From positions 12,177,019 through 12,241,018 of the forward strand of contig CM049306.1 in the NCBI GenBank assembly GCA_026874595.1: a stretch of 64,000 nt of DNA. Direction: 5' to 3'. Positions 12,541-25,524 of this stretch are shown one piece after another. A program made the position numbers and the translations under genes. The DNA is from Sipunculus nudus (taxonomy: Eukaryota; Annelida; Sipuncula; Golfingiida; Sipunculidae). The notes under the pieces were generated by a model. That model ran no database searches, was not told the DNA's origin, and worked only from the letters and a program-made list of their open reading frames with translations. Position 1 is the first letter of the stretch. The number at the start of each line of letters is the position of its first letter.

Positions 12541-13420
12541 AAACTGAACCAGGCACCAATGCAAAAGACCATGGCAAAAGTCAGGCATCAATGTAAAACA
12601 ACAGCCAAAGTTAGACATCCGTGTAAAATACAGCCAAATTATATAGGCATCAGGGTATAACAACAGCCAAACCAGGCATCCGTGTAAAATATAGCTAAAA
12701 TAATAGACGTTAGTGTAAAACAACAAGAAAAAAAACAAGCATCAGTGAAAAACAACCACCAAAATCAGGCATCAGTGTAAAACAACAGGAAAAAACAGAC
12801 ATAAGCACATGTAAAACAGCAGAAAAAACAAGCATCAGTGTAAAACAACAGACAAAACCAGGCATACGTGTAAAACCACAGCTTAAATCAGGCAAACAAC
12901 AGGAAAAAACCTGGCATCAGTGTGAAACAACAGAAAATAACAGGCATCCGTGTATAAAACAGCCAAAATCATGCCCACGCGTAAAACCACAGCCTAAATC
13001 AGGCATACGTGTAAAACCACAGCTTAAATCAGGCATACGTGTCAAACAAAAGCCAACATCAAGCTTCAGTGTAAAAAGCAACGGCCAAAATCGGGTATAA
13101 GTGTAAATCAACAACAACAAAAAATCAGACATACGTGTAAAACGACAGCCAAAATCAGGCATACGTGTAAAACGACAGCCAAAATCAGGCATACGTGTAA
13201 ATCAATAGCCGAATTCAGGCATACGTGTTAAACAACAGTTGAGTTCAGGCATACGTGTAAAAAAACAGCTAAAATCAGGCATACGTGTAAAACAACATTT
13301 AAAATCAGGCATACGCGTAAAGCAATAGGCGAATTCAGGCGTACGTGTAAAAAAACAGCCAATGTTAGGCATCAGTGTAAAACAACATCTAAAATCAGGC
13401 GTTTTTTAAAACAGTGTAAA
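12541..13420. repeat. 30-bp minisatellite
   Basis: Around 29 units of consensus 'aaaatcaggcatacgtgtaa' plus 'aacaacagcc'. Units are most regular at 13130-13330 and degenerate toward both ends. Many carry the palindrome tacgtgta. Minus-strand open frames reading repeats of MPDFGCRFTR are by-products of a 30-bp (10-codon) unit. Frame breaks in several units argue against a protein. Confidence 0.9.
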
Positions 13421-14796
13421 ACACTGCAGAAAAAAAAACGCCGAAAATGGAATAGAATAACGCACCATTACACAGAATATCTTTGACAAGATAAAACGAT
13501 GCCTTGCTTTAGAAGAACCTGTATAAAGTCTATAATAACAGATACGATATTATAATAAATACAATAAATAGTGTAATTTATAAATACTTTCTACAGACAT
13601 GTTAGGACATAAGATTACCTTGTATTTAACTGGCTCTTACCATCAAGGAGGTTACATTATCTGAAGGGAAGTACGGCCTGACCTTTATGAATATTAATAT
13701 GGACCTGCATGTGACCTCACAGATGATGATGAATTCAGCGCACAGGAGCCGCTTATTAGGACAAGGTTAAGACTTGGCAGAATTATAATTACAGTAATGT
13801 ACTGGGTTACATTGTTTATTGAAGGTCCGAGCTGGGTCATTTTTTTATGAAGGTACGGGCTCCGTTACAACTGAAAGTGCTTCGCCTTCAGAACACGGAT
13901 TTCGTATCAAAACGTATATGTCGTAAAGACCCAAATGAGAGTTTATATTAAATGAAAAAAAACTACAAAAAAGTGATTGGTCCCTACATAAACATATTTC
14001 AATAAATCGAAGTTCATCGCAAGAAGGAAGAGAAGAGAATTCCATTAAGTGCTAGTGGAGAAGAGGAATTCCTTTTTAAGGGAGAGGTGTCCGAGGTGTA
14101 ATTTTCGCGGGGTCAATTCGACGAGAAACAGGGATTTATTACATAGTATATAAAGAGATTTTAGGATTCTGGGGCGTGATAGTGACCGTCTGTCTGAATT
14201 CTGGACCACGTTACTTGACCTCCTTGATCTGTGAAATTGGTTTTCTTGATGTGAGACCTGGAATGGGATCGTTACTCTAAATGATGCTTCACGATTGTCC
14301 TGAAGCCACACATATTGCATTTATCTACTTCTTGTAGTTTATAATACAATTGGGTGTATGACGATATATATATATATGTATACATGTGTGTGTGTGTGAA
14401 ACTTCTAATGAATGTTAAAAATTGAAATATTTTAATATTTCCACGTTGTGTTATCATTAATCCATTGAAAGGTTAATATCGCTCCTGTAAAAAAGTAAAA
14501 TAATTTCAGGGAACTAGGGAACTGAGACTAGTTTTGAGTGAGTTTTACTTTTAGTACTGTAAACGCAAAAATGTAATCGTATGAGATATACTTGCAATTC
14601 GTCTGCCCAAACTTATTAATACATTAAGACACCTTCTTTCAGTAAAGTAACATGACACGACAGCTTTGCTCAGAGTACATTAAATGAGTACCAGGTGATT
14701 AAAGTATGATTATTGTGCATTAATTTGCCGCTCAACATAAGCGGATAAGAAGTCTTAAGAACAAATTTCCACCAAAGAAAAAAAAACATTTATTAA
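13421..14796. other. Non-coding stretch
   Basis: No gene recognised. A short TA/TG tract lies at about 14366-14398. The minus-strand frames at 13845-14457 show no known motif. Confidence 0.4.
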
Positions 14797-15876
14797 CTAG
14801 ACATTTTTGGCATGGGGGATGCCGTTGTACCCAGACATAAGGCATATACCTCCTTAAAAATAGACCACTTTCTATTGAAGCATATATTTACACTTTATAG
14901 GTACAAGGTCACCAGTCACCAGATTTGACCTTGAGACCAAGTTCAAGCTCGCCAGTCTTCGAACAACTCCAAGGTATTGATGGAAATATTTGTGTCCAAT
15001 TTGAAGGAAGCAGATGCAGTACTGCTAAAATAATGAGGTTAATCAAAATCCTCTTTTTCCGCAAATTTAAACTTGAAAAGCGCGGTCAAGGTCACCAGTC
15101 CTCATATATATCTGACTCCTTGGCGGATGAGTCTTGTGACTCAAAAAAAAAAAAAAAAGATAAGTTACTCCCACATTTATTGGGTTAAAAAAAAATCTTA
15201 CATATTGCAAGATTTGACCTTAAAGGTCAAGGTCAAAATCACAGGTTTTCAAGCTCTTAACTCTTTCGATAGCTTATCATCTGATATTTTCTTTTTTATA
15301 TTTAAAAAAATAGTTCAATCCACTTAAGAAACAATGTTTTTGTTTATTTTAACCATATATGGTTAGGTCAAGGCCCCATTCATGGTAAAAGTCATGACCC
15401 GAATCAAACAGTCAAGTGAAATGGTGGGGATATAAAATCCGCATAAACAAGAAAAAGCCACCAGTTTATGATACATGGCAAAGCTATCTTAGATCTGCGA
15501 TCAAATTGAGTTCTTCCACTAAAGGTCATAACCCCATTTTAAATAGGCTTCGTCCACTCAACCATATCTATAAACATGAATGCCAAAAATCACGACCATC
15601 AGTGATGTAGTTAATGAGATATTGAAGTTTTTGTATGAAATTTTTTACTATTGTGGGGGGTACTTTGGAGCCCCATAGCTCAAAGGATATGGGTAACAGA
15701 GACCTTATTTCTGGTTTCCAAGGAGATTTTTCATGGACCTCTCAGAATGTCAAGTTACTAGTGTCTAAGTCCAGCGGTTACGATTTGTGCCAGGTTAACG
15801 GACGGACGGACAGATGGACGACGGACAAAGGGTGATCGCTATAGCTCAGATGACTTACAGTCAGCTGAGCTAAAAA
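14797..15876 (-). mobile_element. Non-autonomous Helitron-like element, tandem core
   Basis: The left end (plus strand) reads CTAGACATTTTTGGCAT...ATGCC, so in reverse complement a GGCAT/ATGCC hairpin lies about 8-9 bases before a terminal CTAG followed by host T. The right end is the hairpin AGCTCAGATGAC-ttaca-GTCAGCTGAGCT (15842-15870) followed by AAAAA. Inside are TGACCT half-site blocks and, near 15800-15830, an ACGG tetranucleotide tract, the same 3' module as in 21290-24994. The element would read 5' to 3' on the minus strand. No protein is encoded. Class assignment is inferred from structure. Confidence 0.6.
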
Positions 15877-17904
15877 CCCATTCAAAGAGTCATTTATTTC
15901 CAATTTTATTTCTTTTGCAGTCCGTTTTAACTTACATCTATATTAGTTCTTACTTAAAAAAGAAAAACATATAACACAGTTTCCTTTAAATCAGTTGCAA
16001 AGTTTCCGACTAACAATAAACAAACAACAAAGGAAGCTTGGTGATAACATAACCTCCTTGACAAAGGAAATGAAACACGTAGTGGCGACACCTGGCTCAT
16101 ACAAGTTGTACTAGGTCGTTTTCCCAATGACCAGATGGATTCATGCAATGCCTTCATATTGATAAAAAATACGACTGCACTGTACATGAATTTCTGTCAT
16201 ATCTATATCTTCGTGAATGTAAGGGATGTCATTTATCAGACGTTACATAGAGGTATCTGACTTGATGACTGGAATCGAAACAGTAAACATCGTGTTCGGT
16301 ATTGATTAACATAATTTTATTCTTAATCATATTAATTATTTTTATTATCGTTATTAATCATAACGACCTTACAGGTCTACCTTCGTCGTTAAATTAGGGG
16401 GAAGCAGAGCCCTCACCTGTAGAATCAAATGATGCTATGACTGCACGCGTGGCCCTGTGTGTGATAATCATGTTAAATTACGCCTCTTCAATTCGGCTAC
16501 GGGTCTAATCTCGGCTAGTATATACTACAGAGACACAACTGGGTCTACCCCATTCATGATAATTATTTATCATATTTACAATAAAAAACGGCCTTTAGCC
16601 CTAATTATGGGAAAATTGTATGGTCGATTATAATACTATACTGTTCAAGAATAATATTTTTATCTCTGGCTAAAATGTAGATGAACCTTTATTGATAAAT
16701 TATTTCACTCTCAAAATGTCCCGACGAGTATGATGAAACTGGTATAAATTCTATCTGTCGATGCAATGTGTTTGTAACGATCCCTTCCAAGAAAACTAAT
16801 GCTACCTACAGGGAAGCTTGAACAGCCCTGCTTAATGACATGGTGTACCTCTAATACCAGTCAGATCCTTCATCTGTCTGAGCTTCGAGGAGACTGACAG
16901 AACAACGCAAATACTGTACCTTGGATTATCTGCATTACGTACAACGAGATATTAATCTCTCTTATTAATTGCAACTCTAGGCCGACGGAAGCGGCTACAC
17001 AAGGTTGAGTCAGCCTGTTTTTTTATGGTGTTAAATTATGTTGCATTAGTCGAAGTATTATTTCAAATAAAAGCGTCACTTAATCAGCAGCTCCTGTTGG
17101 AACCCTTGATACCTCCATGTCAGGGCTTCAATCAACAGTCCAATGAGACAGCGGAACTGTGACAATTTGCTTGTTTATATAGTTCTTGGAACTGTAGATG
17201 CCTAGATTCAATTATTCTTAACTGGGAAGTACAGGTTCACAAGGGTGAAGACAGGTGCCGTCACTGTACGGCGTATTTGCATAGTCCACCTGTACTATAC
17301 TAGAAACTGTTATCCTAGGCTTGTTTAATTATATTTCCATCTGACAGTTTATTCTTTATCCACCACCGTCACGTTACATGTCAGCTCACTCGATCAGCCA
17401 AGCCGACTGGGAATTGTCCAGATTATGGCCTCATTTATGTATGCATGGCCAGACACGCAACGTCTTAGTATTCGGGGTAGGTTAAATCCCCCATGCTCGT
17501 CAGCTGAAATGAACAGTCTGAATGTGGAAGTCTTAAGCTTAAGTATAATGTACCTTTTCTTTCAAGTAATAAAGGAATATAGTTTTTTTTATAATAAATA
17601 TTCTGGAAGTATCCACAGAAATACTTTCTGTTGTCCGATTTTTATATTATGTTTTATGTTGTGTTACGATCAGATTCAGGATCGTCAACAAATGTCTAAG
17701 GTTTGAAATCTGCCATGTTAAGATGTTTAAACAATAACAAAAGAAAACCACTGAGATAAATCCTGCAAACAATGTACTGTAAACAATATGTAACATTGTA
17801 AACAATGTATGATAAGACAATGTGTCGAGGCCGAATAAATTTGAAAACTATTAAGCATCCAGACGGGCCCCCAATTTTATTACGAAGACAAATTGTTGAG
17901 GGGG
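15877..17904. other. Non-coding stretch
   Basis: About 2 kb without a recognisable gene. The open frame at 17425-17706 is short, lacks motifs and runs into AT-rich sequence. Confidence 0.4.
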
Positions 17905-18010
17905 AAAATACTTGGCCGATCCGGGTTTCGAACCCATAACGGCGTACTATAAGTCCTGCGAACCAACCGCTTCGCTAGCAAAGCAAACTTCGCTAGCGAG
18001 ACAGTTCGGT
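17905..18010 (-). mobile_element. tRNA-derived SINE head (decayed)
   Basis: On the minus strand, TAGCGAAGCGG (17967-17977) matches the RNA polymerase III A-box consensus, and GGTTCGAAACC (17924-17934) matches the B box, with a tRNA-like spacing of about 32 bases. A GCGA/TCGC D-stem can be drawn, but the seven bases on either side do not form an acceptor stem and the T stem is incomplete, so this is not a functional tRNA gene. Two copies of ttcgctagc (17971 and 17990) sit in the leader. The SINE tail was not delimited. Confidence 0.6.
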
Positions 18011-18104
18011 CCGCCTTTATGTCACCCCGTAACAGTTGTTAAGGGCAACATGTATGTATTTGTACTGTACCATGTGTGCAACAAAGGTGTCAATGTTCTA
18101 ATTA

Positions 18105-18472
18105 TTACCTCCGCGAAAAAAGGCGGAAGGGTTTTTTATCGGCCTTGTTAGTGTGTCCGTCCCATATCTTCGAAAGTTCTGGAGGAATTTCGATGAAATT
18201 TTGTAGAAGTTGGTCAAAGAATTTAGTGATTGATCCCTCCAATTAAAATGCGGATCTGGATCAAGATCCATCAAAAGTCGTCCCTTTGTTAATGCTCTCT
18301 CGTGTGTTTTTTTTTTGTATAACATCTAAAAATTGAACTGATTCGCCCTAACATTTAATCACGCCTTGCTTGCTCTATAACCCATTCTCCCACAAAAGCA
18401 CTTGATTAAAATCAGTTGAGAACGTTTTGAGACATACTGCGTACAGGGAAGGTACATTAAGGGCTCCTGAGC

Positions 18473-18554
<82 letters not shown>

Positions 18555-19053
18555 ACGTCATGAAAGTTGGGTTCATAGACATTGACCTCAATATATAAAG
18601 TCATAGGTCCTGCCAAGCTGCTATTTGCCAATTGCTATATACGGTCTTTCTGGGCTATCTAGATTGTTTTACCCACTGCCCCAGCATTTTACTTAAAGCT
18701 TTAGTCGAGTCGCGGGATCTGGGCTGCGCCCCCCCCCCCCCCCCCCCCCCAATAATAGCGGCACATGCATCGCACTCACACCATTTAAATTCATTATCAG
18801 TCAGCCAGGGCTTGTACAAAAGGACAGATGGTATACCTGTTGATAAGTTTTACACAACACAAATCTCCGAACATTCAAACATTTTCATCGATTTATTTTT
18901 GGAAGGGTAGCGTGTGTTTCAACTTATGTTAACAGTCGATATCACATAAAATTTCAATGAATTTTTCTGAATTAATCGGAAATGTCGTGATATTGGTTTA
19001 AATTGTAAAGGCGAGGTTATGGCGGAGGTGTGCGCTCTGTGAATGCTTTCTAG
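18105..19053 (+). mobile_element. Helitron-like element, full length about 949 bp
   Basis: It starts TTACCTCCGC with a complementary GGCGGAAGG downstream (5' hairpin) and ends GGCGGAGGTGTGCGCTC...GAATGC then TTTCTAG, followed by host T; host base before the start is A. The sequence pair ACCTCCGCC / GGCGGAGGTATGCGCTCTAC is a widespread invertebrate repeat end as I remember it. Inside are a (TA)n tract (18474-18553) and a C run (18729-18750), and the 'ttcgaaagttctgg...gatctggatcaagatcc' body. Another 3' end of the family is at 59797-59825. Confidence 0.65.
18474..18553. repeat. (TA)n microsatellite inside mobile element
   Basis: About 80 bases of TA with a few substitutions. Confidence 0.92.
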
Positions 19054-20843
19054 TTTGTGTCTGGGTTCAACAAGGCAAACATGTGTGTTGTTTTACACGA
19101 AAACATATGTCTTTTTTCCTCTGCAAGGGCAACATTTATGACTATGATGTACAAATATCAGTGTATCAGTGTCCTATAGGGGGACATGTGCGAGCATGTT
19201 CTGCAGTGAACATGGGCGTCTTTATGCTCTTTGATACAAGTTTACAAGTTCCCTGTATTACAATTCCAGGATAATATAAAAAAATATGCTTTGATCTACA
19301 AAGACATAACTGAGATATAGATGTAATAGTCGCCTCGGGCATGTTTATAAATAACGGAAGTATTATTTCAGACTGCCTTGATTTCAATGTCAGAACAGAC
19401 AAGCCGACTCTTTGATGCTGGGTTTATCACTAAAGAACTAAAAGGGGTTCTTATAAGTTTATTACCAAGGCACTGCACTCGGTTCACCTCACATCGAAAT
19501 CTAGACTGATTACCAGTGTTTTTCCCAAAGTCTTTGTCTCCGAGTTTCGTTAAAAGCAACACGTCACAACATTGATAAACATAGAACTGCAAATATGTGA
19601 CAACTGAGCCTGTGTTTATGATGACAAATTTTCTGTCAGTTTTTCCTTTGTTTCTTATCAGGAACTACTTCCCTCCACAAATGGTACAGATTACTTTTTT
19701 TTCTATTTGCCGAACTCATAAAGATTAAAATTGACGAAAGGGAATGGAAATACGCTCACTTTGAAACCAAAAATCAAAATAAAAACGAGAGAATTACCAG
19801 GATAAAAGTAGTATTTTATATGATGTCTGGCAACATAAATAAGTTTAAATGATCCTCGTATCCGTTTACATGTAAGGTCAGGAATTCAAGGGTAAATATC
19901 ATGTTTATAGCACCCAAGAGACTACTTGAGACCATATACGTAAGTTGAGGTGTTTCATTCAATTTTCAATGGATATGATGACGAGAAAAAAAAGAACTTC
20001 GAAATGACGCATACCCGTTTTATATTACAGGATAATGGTCCAGTTACACATTTGCTCGAATTTAATATGGCAAAAACCTACGCGAGCTTATATGCTATAT
20101 TAAGTTTCAGGTGTCATCTCCGGTGATCAGATAATTTGTACATGGCATCGCCTGTCCATTGAGACAAGTAAAGGTCCTATAACATCGTCTCCATTATAGC
20201 CAATACAATTAACAGGACATTCAGGCCTTTTTAAAATAAACTGATATAGGTCCTGCGAGTTATGATACAGGTCATAATGAAACACCAATCAAAATATTTG
20301 CTGTGTGGAAATGAATTTGACATCAAAGGCTTATACTGTCGTGTTTTATTGGCTAATTATTGAAGAAAAAATGTTGTAACACATAATTTGTGGTGGTTAC
20401 CCTTGTGGCGAGAACTCGAGTTTGATGCAGTTTCGGCTATAGGGGTCTACCTTAGTTTCCGCTGTAACGCCGTCATGACGGACGCAGAGACAAACATTTC
20501 AAGTTAAACCAGCCTCTGCTTATACTAGATTTGATCCGAACCCTATAGCTTGTACTGCTACCTCAACGTCTTCAGTTAATTTAAAATCAACGACTCCAGG
20601 ATCAGTTCAAGGGAGGTAGCTGTGGGATGGAGCTATGGTGTATAGTTACACGTATAGATGAAAGCTTATAGCTATTACATAGTAATACACTCCATGAATA
20701 AAATGCTACAACGCAAGGATTTTATTCTAAGCTACAAAGTCCTTTGCATTAACCCCACTCTGCCTACCCCCGTCAAAGGTTTGCAAACATTTTAGATGCC
20801 ATTAATACTCTGCGACATATAAGCTCCACCCCCCCCCCCAAGA
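19054..20843. other. Non-coding stretch
   Basis: No exon or RNA gene recognised. Ends at a C run (20827-20839) that belongs to the following repeat end. Confidence 0.4.
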
Positions 20844-20844
20844 A

Positions 20845-20863
20845 ATTCCTGGATCCGCCACTG
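20845..20863 (-). mobile_element. Fragment of a GGCGGATCCAGG-ended repeat
   Basis: The reverse complement reads CAGTGGCGGATCCAGGAAT, a terminal motif of many invertebrate miniature DNA elements as I remember them, followed by a homopolymer. A related end lies at 33717-33735. Only this end is recognisable. Confidence 0.4.
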
Positions 20864-21289
20864 ATCGAAGTTTAGGTGGCCGGCTGCCGCTACTCCATAT
20901 ATTAGTCGCATTTCGTATTTCAGTTCCACCGCCACTTTATGGAATCAACAAACCCGTGTAACGTTTGGTTCCCAAGTTTCAAACGTCAAACTAAATTAGG
21001 CAGAATTGGTCTTAGCACACATTTATTGTTTCCTACGCCTAACTGAATAACAAATATAGAACGTGTTTTGCAATTATACACTAGGATCATGTTAGATATA
21101 TAATGGTAAGGTACAAGTTATGTGTTCTGTACTTAATTTAGAACATTGGTACCTTATCTGTAAATATTTATTGAATTTTCAACAATATTAAGACACATCT
21201 TAATACTCGGGTTAGGGCCTCTTTTTATATCTTAGTTTTGAAATAATTTATAATGGGAAACCGATAGGAAACGCAGTTACTTAAAATAA
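20864..21289. other. Non-coding stretch
   Basis: AT-rich sequence with nothing recognised. Confidence 0.4.
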
Positions 21290-24200
21290 CAAGTGACCCA
21301 GGGGTCATGACGCTCAGCTGACCAGGAAGACATTGACAAAAGTAATTTTATCATCTGAATGTCAAATTTTAATGAAATATTTTTTCCAAACTTGACCTTT
21401 TGTATAAAATCATCCAATATTCATTGGGGTACCATGGAGCTCTGTAGCATGAAGGATATGGGTAACAGACACCTATTTTCAAGGTTTACAAGATGACTTT
21501 TCAGGGGTCTCCCAGCATGTCAAAAAATAAAATTCTAGGTCCAGTTATTATGTTTTGTGCCCTGTTAACAAATCCAAATGTTTATTCTGGGGGGTATTTC
21601 AAAGCCGCATAGGATGAAGAATATGGGTAACAGAGATGTAATTTCAGGTGCACAAGGAGACTTTTCAGGGGCCTCCCAGCATATCAAGAAAGGAGATTCT
21701 AGGTCAAGTCATTATAATTTGTGCTCTGTTAACAGATGACCAAATCTTTATTCTGGGGAGTACTTCGGAGCCCCAGAGCATGAAGGATATGGGTAACAGG
21801 GACCTTATTTCGGGTTTCCATGTAGACCTTTTATGGGCTTCCCTGGAGGTGAGGACAGAAGATTCTAGGTTCAGTCATTATGATTTGTGCCCTGTTAATA
21901 TATGACCAAATCTTTATTCTGGGGGTACTTCAGAGCCCCATAGCTCACAGAATATGGGTAACAGGGACCTTATTTCGGGTTTCCATGTAGACCTTTTATG
22001 GGCTTCCCTGGAGATGAGGACAGAAGATTCTAGGTCCAGTCATTATGATTTGTGCCCTGTTTACAGATGACCAAATGTTTAAAGATCACAAAAGTAGAGA
22101 AAAAAAAATCGTAAAAAATAAAAAAAATATAGGTGGCGCCACCAATCTCCAGAAATTGATGAAACACTCATTGATCAATATCCATGCAAAGAATCATGGT
22201 GATTAATGCATTAGTTGTTCAGATACTTGAGCTTTTGAATTAAATTTTGCATTTTCTTGGGGGTACTTCAGAACCCCATAGCTCGAAGAATATAGGTCAC
22301 AGTGACCTAATTTCAGGTTTACAAGGAGAATTTCCATAGACCTCCCAGGATTTCAAGTAAGAAGATTCCCGGTCTAGCGGTTACGATTTGTGCCCTGTTA
22401 ACAGACAGACGCCTGGATGGCCGGACGGACGACGGACAAAAGGTGATCCCTACAGCTCAGATGAATTTCAGTCAGCTGAGCTAAAAATTGAAAAAATACA
22501 GGTGGCGCCACCAGAATGCAGAAACTGATGAAACATTTCATGATCAATATCCATGCAAAGAATCATGGTGATCAATATAATAATTGTTCAAATACTTGAG
22601 CTTTTGTATCAAATTTTCCATTATTCTGGGGGGTACTTCGGAGCCCCATAGCTCAGAGGTTATGGGTAACAGAGACCTAATTTCAAGTTTTTAGGAAACT
22701 TTTCATGGGCCTCTCAGCATGTCAAGAGAGAAGATTCTAGGTCCAGTTGTTACGATTTGTGCCATGTTAACAGATGACCGCATCTTATGAGGTCTCAAAA
22801 ATAGAGAAAAAAATTCGTAAAAATAAAAAAATACAGGTGGCGCCACCATACTGCAGAAACTGATGACACATTCCATGATCAATATCCATGCAAAGAATCA
22901 TGGTGATCACTGCAATAGTTGTTTAGATACTTGAGCTTTTGTATCAAATTGTCCATTATTCTGAGGGATACTTCAGATGACTTACAGTCAGCTGAGCTAA
23001 AAACACTTAATGGTCAATATCCATGTAAAGAATCATGATGATCTCCGTATTAGTTGTTCAGACACTTCAGCTTTTGTATCAAATTGTCCATTATTCTGAG
23101 GGATACTTCAGAGTCCTATAGCTTGAAGGATATGGGTAACAGAGACCTAATTTCAAGTTTCCACAGGCACTCTTCATGGGCCTCCTTGCATGACAAGAAT
23201 GAAGTTTCTAGGTCCAGTTGTTGCAATTTGTACCCTCTTGATAGATAACATAGGTGGCGCCACCAGTCTGCAGGAACTGATGGAACATCTCATAATCAAT
23301 ATGTATCCAAAAAATCATGACCATCAGTGATGTAGTTATTGAGATATTGAAGTTTTTGTATGAAATTTTTGACTACTCTGGGGGGGGGGGTACTTTGGGG
23401 CCCCATAGCTCGAAGGATATGGGTAACAGAGACCTAATTTCTGGTTTCCATGGAGACTTTTCATAGGTCTTCTAGTGTGTTGAGAATGAAGATTCTAGGT
23501 CCAGTCGTTACTATTTGTGCTATGCTAACAGATGACAGCATCCTTAAAGGTCTCAAAAATAGAGGAAAAAATCGTAAAAAAATCGAACGATACAGGTGGC
23601 GCCACCAGTCTACAGGAACAGATGACACATCTGATGATCAATAGTTATGCCACAAATTATGACCATCATTCAAGTAGTTAATGAGATATTGAAGTTTTTG
23701 TATGAAATTTTTTACTTTTCTTGGGGGTACTTTAGGGCTCCATAGCTCGAAGAATATGGGTAACAGAGACCTAATTTTGGTTTCCATGGAGACTTTTCAT
23801 AGGTCTCTCAGTGTGTCGAAAATGAAGATTCTAGGTCCAGTCGTTATGATTTGTGCCACGTTAACAGATGACAGCATCCTTAAAGGTCTCAAAAATAGAG
23901 GAAAAAATCGTAAAAAATCAAACAATACAGGTGGCGCCACAAGTCTGCAGGAACTGATGGAACATTTCATAATCAATATGAATGCCAAAAATCATGACCA
24001 TCAGTGATGTAGTTATTGAGATATTGAAGTTTTTGTATGAAATTTTTGACTACTCGGGGGGGGGGGGGGTACTTTGGGGCCCCATAGCTCGAAGGATATG
24101 GTTAACAGAGACCTTATTTCTGGTTTCCAAGGATATTTTTCATGGACCTCTCAGTGTGTCAAGAATGAAGATTCTAGGTCCAGTCGTTACGATTTGTGCC

Positions 24201-24994
24201 ATGCTAACAGATGACAGCATCCTTAAAGGTCTCAAAAATAGAGGAAAAAATCGTAAAAAATCGAACAATAAAGGTGGCACCACCAGTCTGCAGGAAGTGA
24301 TGACACATCTCATGATCAATAGTTATGCCACAAATCATGACCATCAGTCAAGTAGTTAATGAGATATTGAAGTTTTTGTATGAAATTTTTTACTTTTCTT
24401 GGGGGTACTTTGGGGCTCCATAGCTCGAAGAATATGGGTAACAGAGACCTAATTTCTGGTTTCCATGGAGACTTTTCATAGGTCTCTCAGTGTGTCAAGA
24501 ATGAAGATTCTAGGTCCAGTCTTTACGATTTGTGCCTTGTTAACAGATGTTTACATTTTGAAAGGTCTCAAAATAGAGAAAAAAATTCGTAAAAAATTGA
24601 ACGATACAAGTGGCGCCACCAGTCTTCAGGAACTGATGGAGCCTCTCATGATCAATATGTATGCCAAAAATCATGACCATCAGTCAAGTAGTTAATGAGA
24701 TATTGAAGTTTTTGTATGAAATTTTGGACTTTTCTGGGGGGTACTTTGGGGCCCCATAGCTCGAAGGATATGGGTAACAGAGACCTAATTTCTGGTTTCC
24801 AAGGAGATTTTTCATGGACCTCCCAGGATGTCAAGTAAGAAGATTCCAGTTCTAGCGGTTACGATTTGTGCCTGGTTAACGGACAGACAGACGGACAGAC
24901 GGACAGAGAGACAGACGGACAGACAGACAGACGGACGACAGACAAAGAGTGATCGCTATAGTTCAGATGACTTTCAGTCAGCTGAGCTAAAAAA
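21290..24994 (-). mobile_element. Composite tandem-core Helitron-like element (~340-bp cores)
   Basis: The left end CAAGTGACCCAGGGGTCA...GCTCAGCTGAC is, in reverse complement, a hairpin ending in CTTG then T. The right end is AGTTCAGATGAC...GTCAGCTGAGCT then A6. Between lie about ten units of roughly 335-370 bp: 'ggggtacttcggagccccatagctcgaagg', 'gggtaacagagacctaattt', 'gattctaggtccagtcgtta', then a GGTGGCGCCACC palindrome at 22132, 22501, 22836, 23253, 23595, 23930, 24273 (variant) and 24609. An ACGG/ACAG tract precedes the right end (24880-24945). Extra hairpin termini at about 22450-22490 and 22970-23003 show that it is several elements fused. Open frames here are core translations, not genes. 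Confidence 0.75.
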
Positions 24995-25184
24995 CCCTCT
25001 TACGATGAAATTGAGAAAGAAACATGGGAAAATAATAAGTGACTAGACAAGTAGCTGGAACCTAAACACCTCCAGCTAATCCCTCCCTATATTTAAAGTT
25101 TCCTTGTCCTGTTTACAGTGTCGCATTTAATTCAGAAGCCCTGTCCAGTGACAGACTCTCGAATACAATCATCCTCCAAATACT

Positions 25185-25345
25185 TCTGATTGATTGTGGC
25201 TCTCGGTTCACGAAAAGATAATCAATAATGTGGCTCTGGGTCCGCAAAAAAAACAATCGTTATGATTAATTGAGGCTCTCGGATCGCGAAAAAAAAAACA
25301 ATCGTTATGATTGATTGTGGCTCTCGGAACGCGAAAAAATAATCC
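25185..25345. repeat. Short imperfect tandem repeat
   Basis: About four copies of 'ggctctcggatcgcgaaaaa' with 'acaatcgttatgattgattg' between them, spaced 34-53 bases. No gene. Confidence 0.7.
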
Positions 25346-25428
25346 TATGTTACAATGGTAGAGAATCTATATTGCAATGTCTAGGGTTATTTTCAAAGAT
25401 AGTTTCATTGGAAAAAAGTTCCCAGGAG

Positions 25429-25430
<2 letters not shown>

Positions 25431-25498
<68 letters not shown>
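25431..25498. repeat. (TA)n microsatellite
   Basis: About 68 bases of TA followed by a short GTGT tract. Confidence 0.95.
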
Positions 25499-25500
<2 letters not shown>

Positions 25501-25524
25501 TTGTGTGTGTGTGTCTGTGTGTTA

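Noticed and set aside
17905-18010. Functional tRNA gene on the minus strand
   Set aside because: No acceptor-stem pairing, and the T stem and anticodon stem are broken.
18105-19053. Cut-and-paste element with ACCTCCGC/GGCGGAGGT inverted termini
   Set aside because: The complementary pair is not at the extreme 3' end. About 25 more bases follow, ending in a hairpin and CTAG, and no target duplication is seen, so a Helitron-like reading fits better.
23702-24359. Plus frames with repeated ILGPVVTICAMLTDDSILKG
   Set aside because: Translation of the ~340-bp core. The frame is lost in most units and there is no domain.
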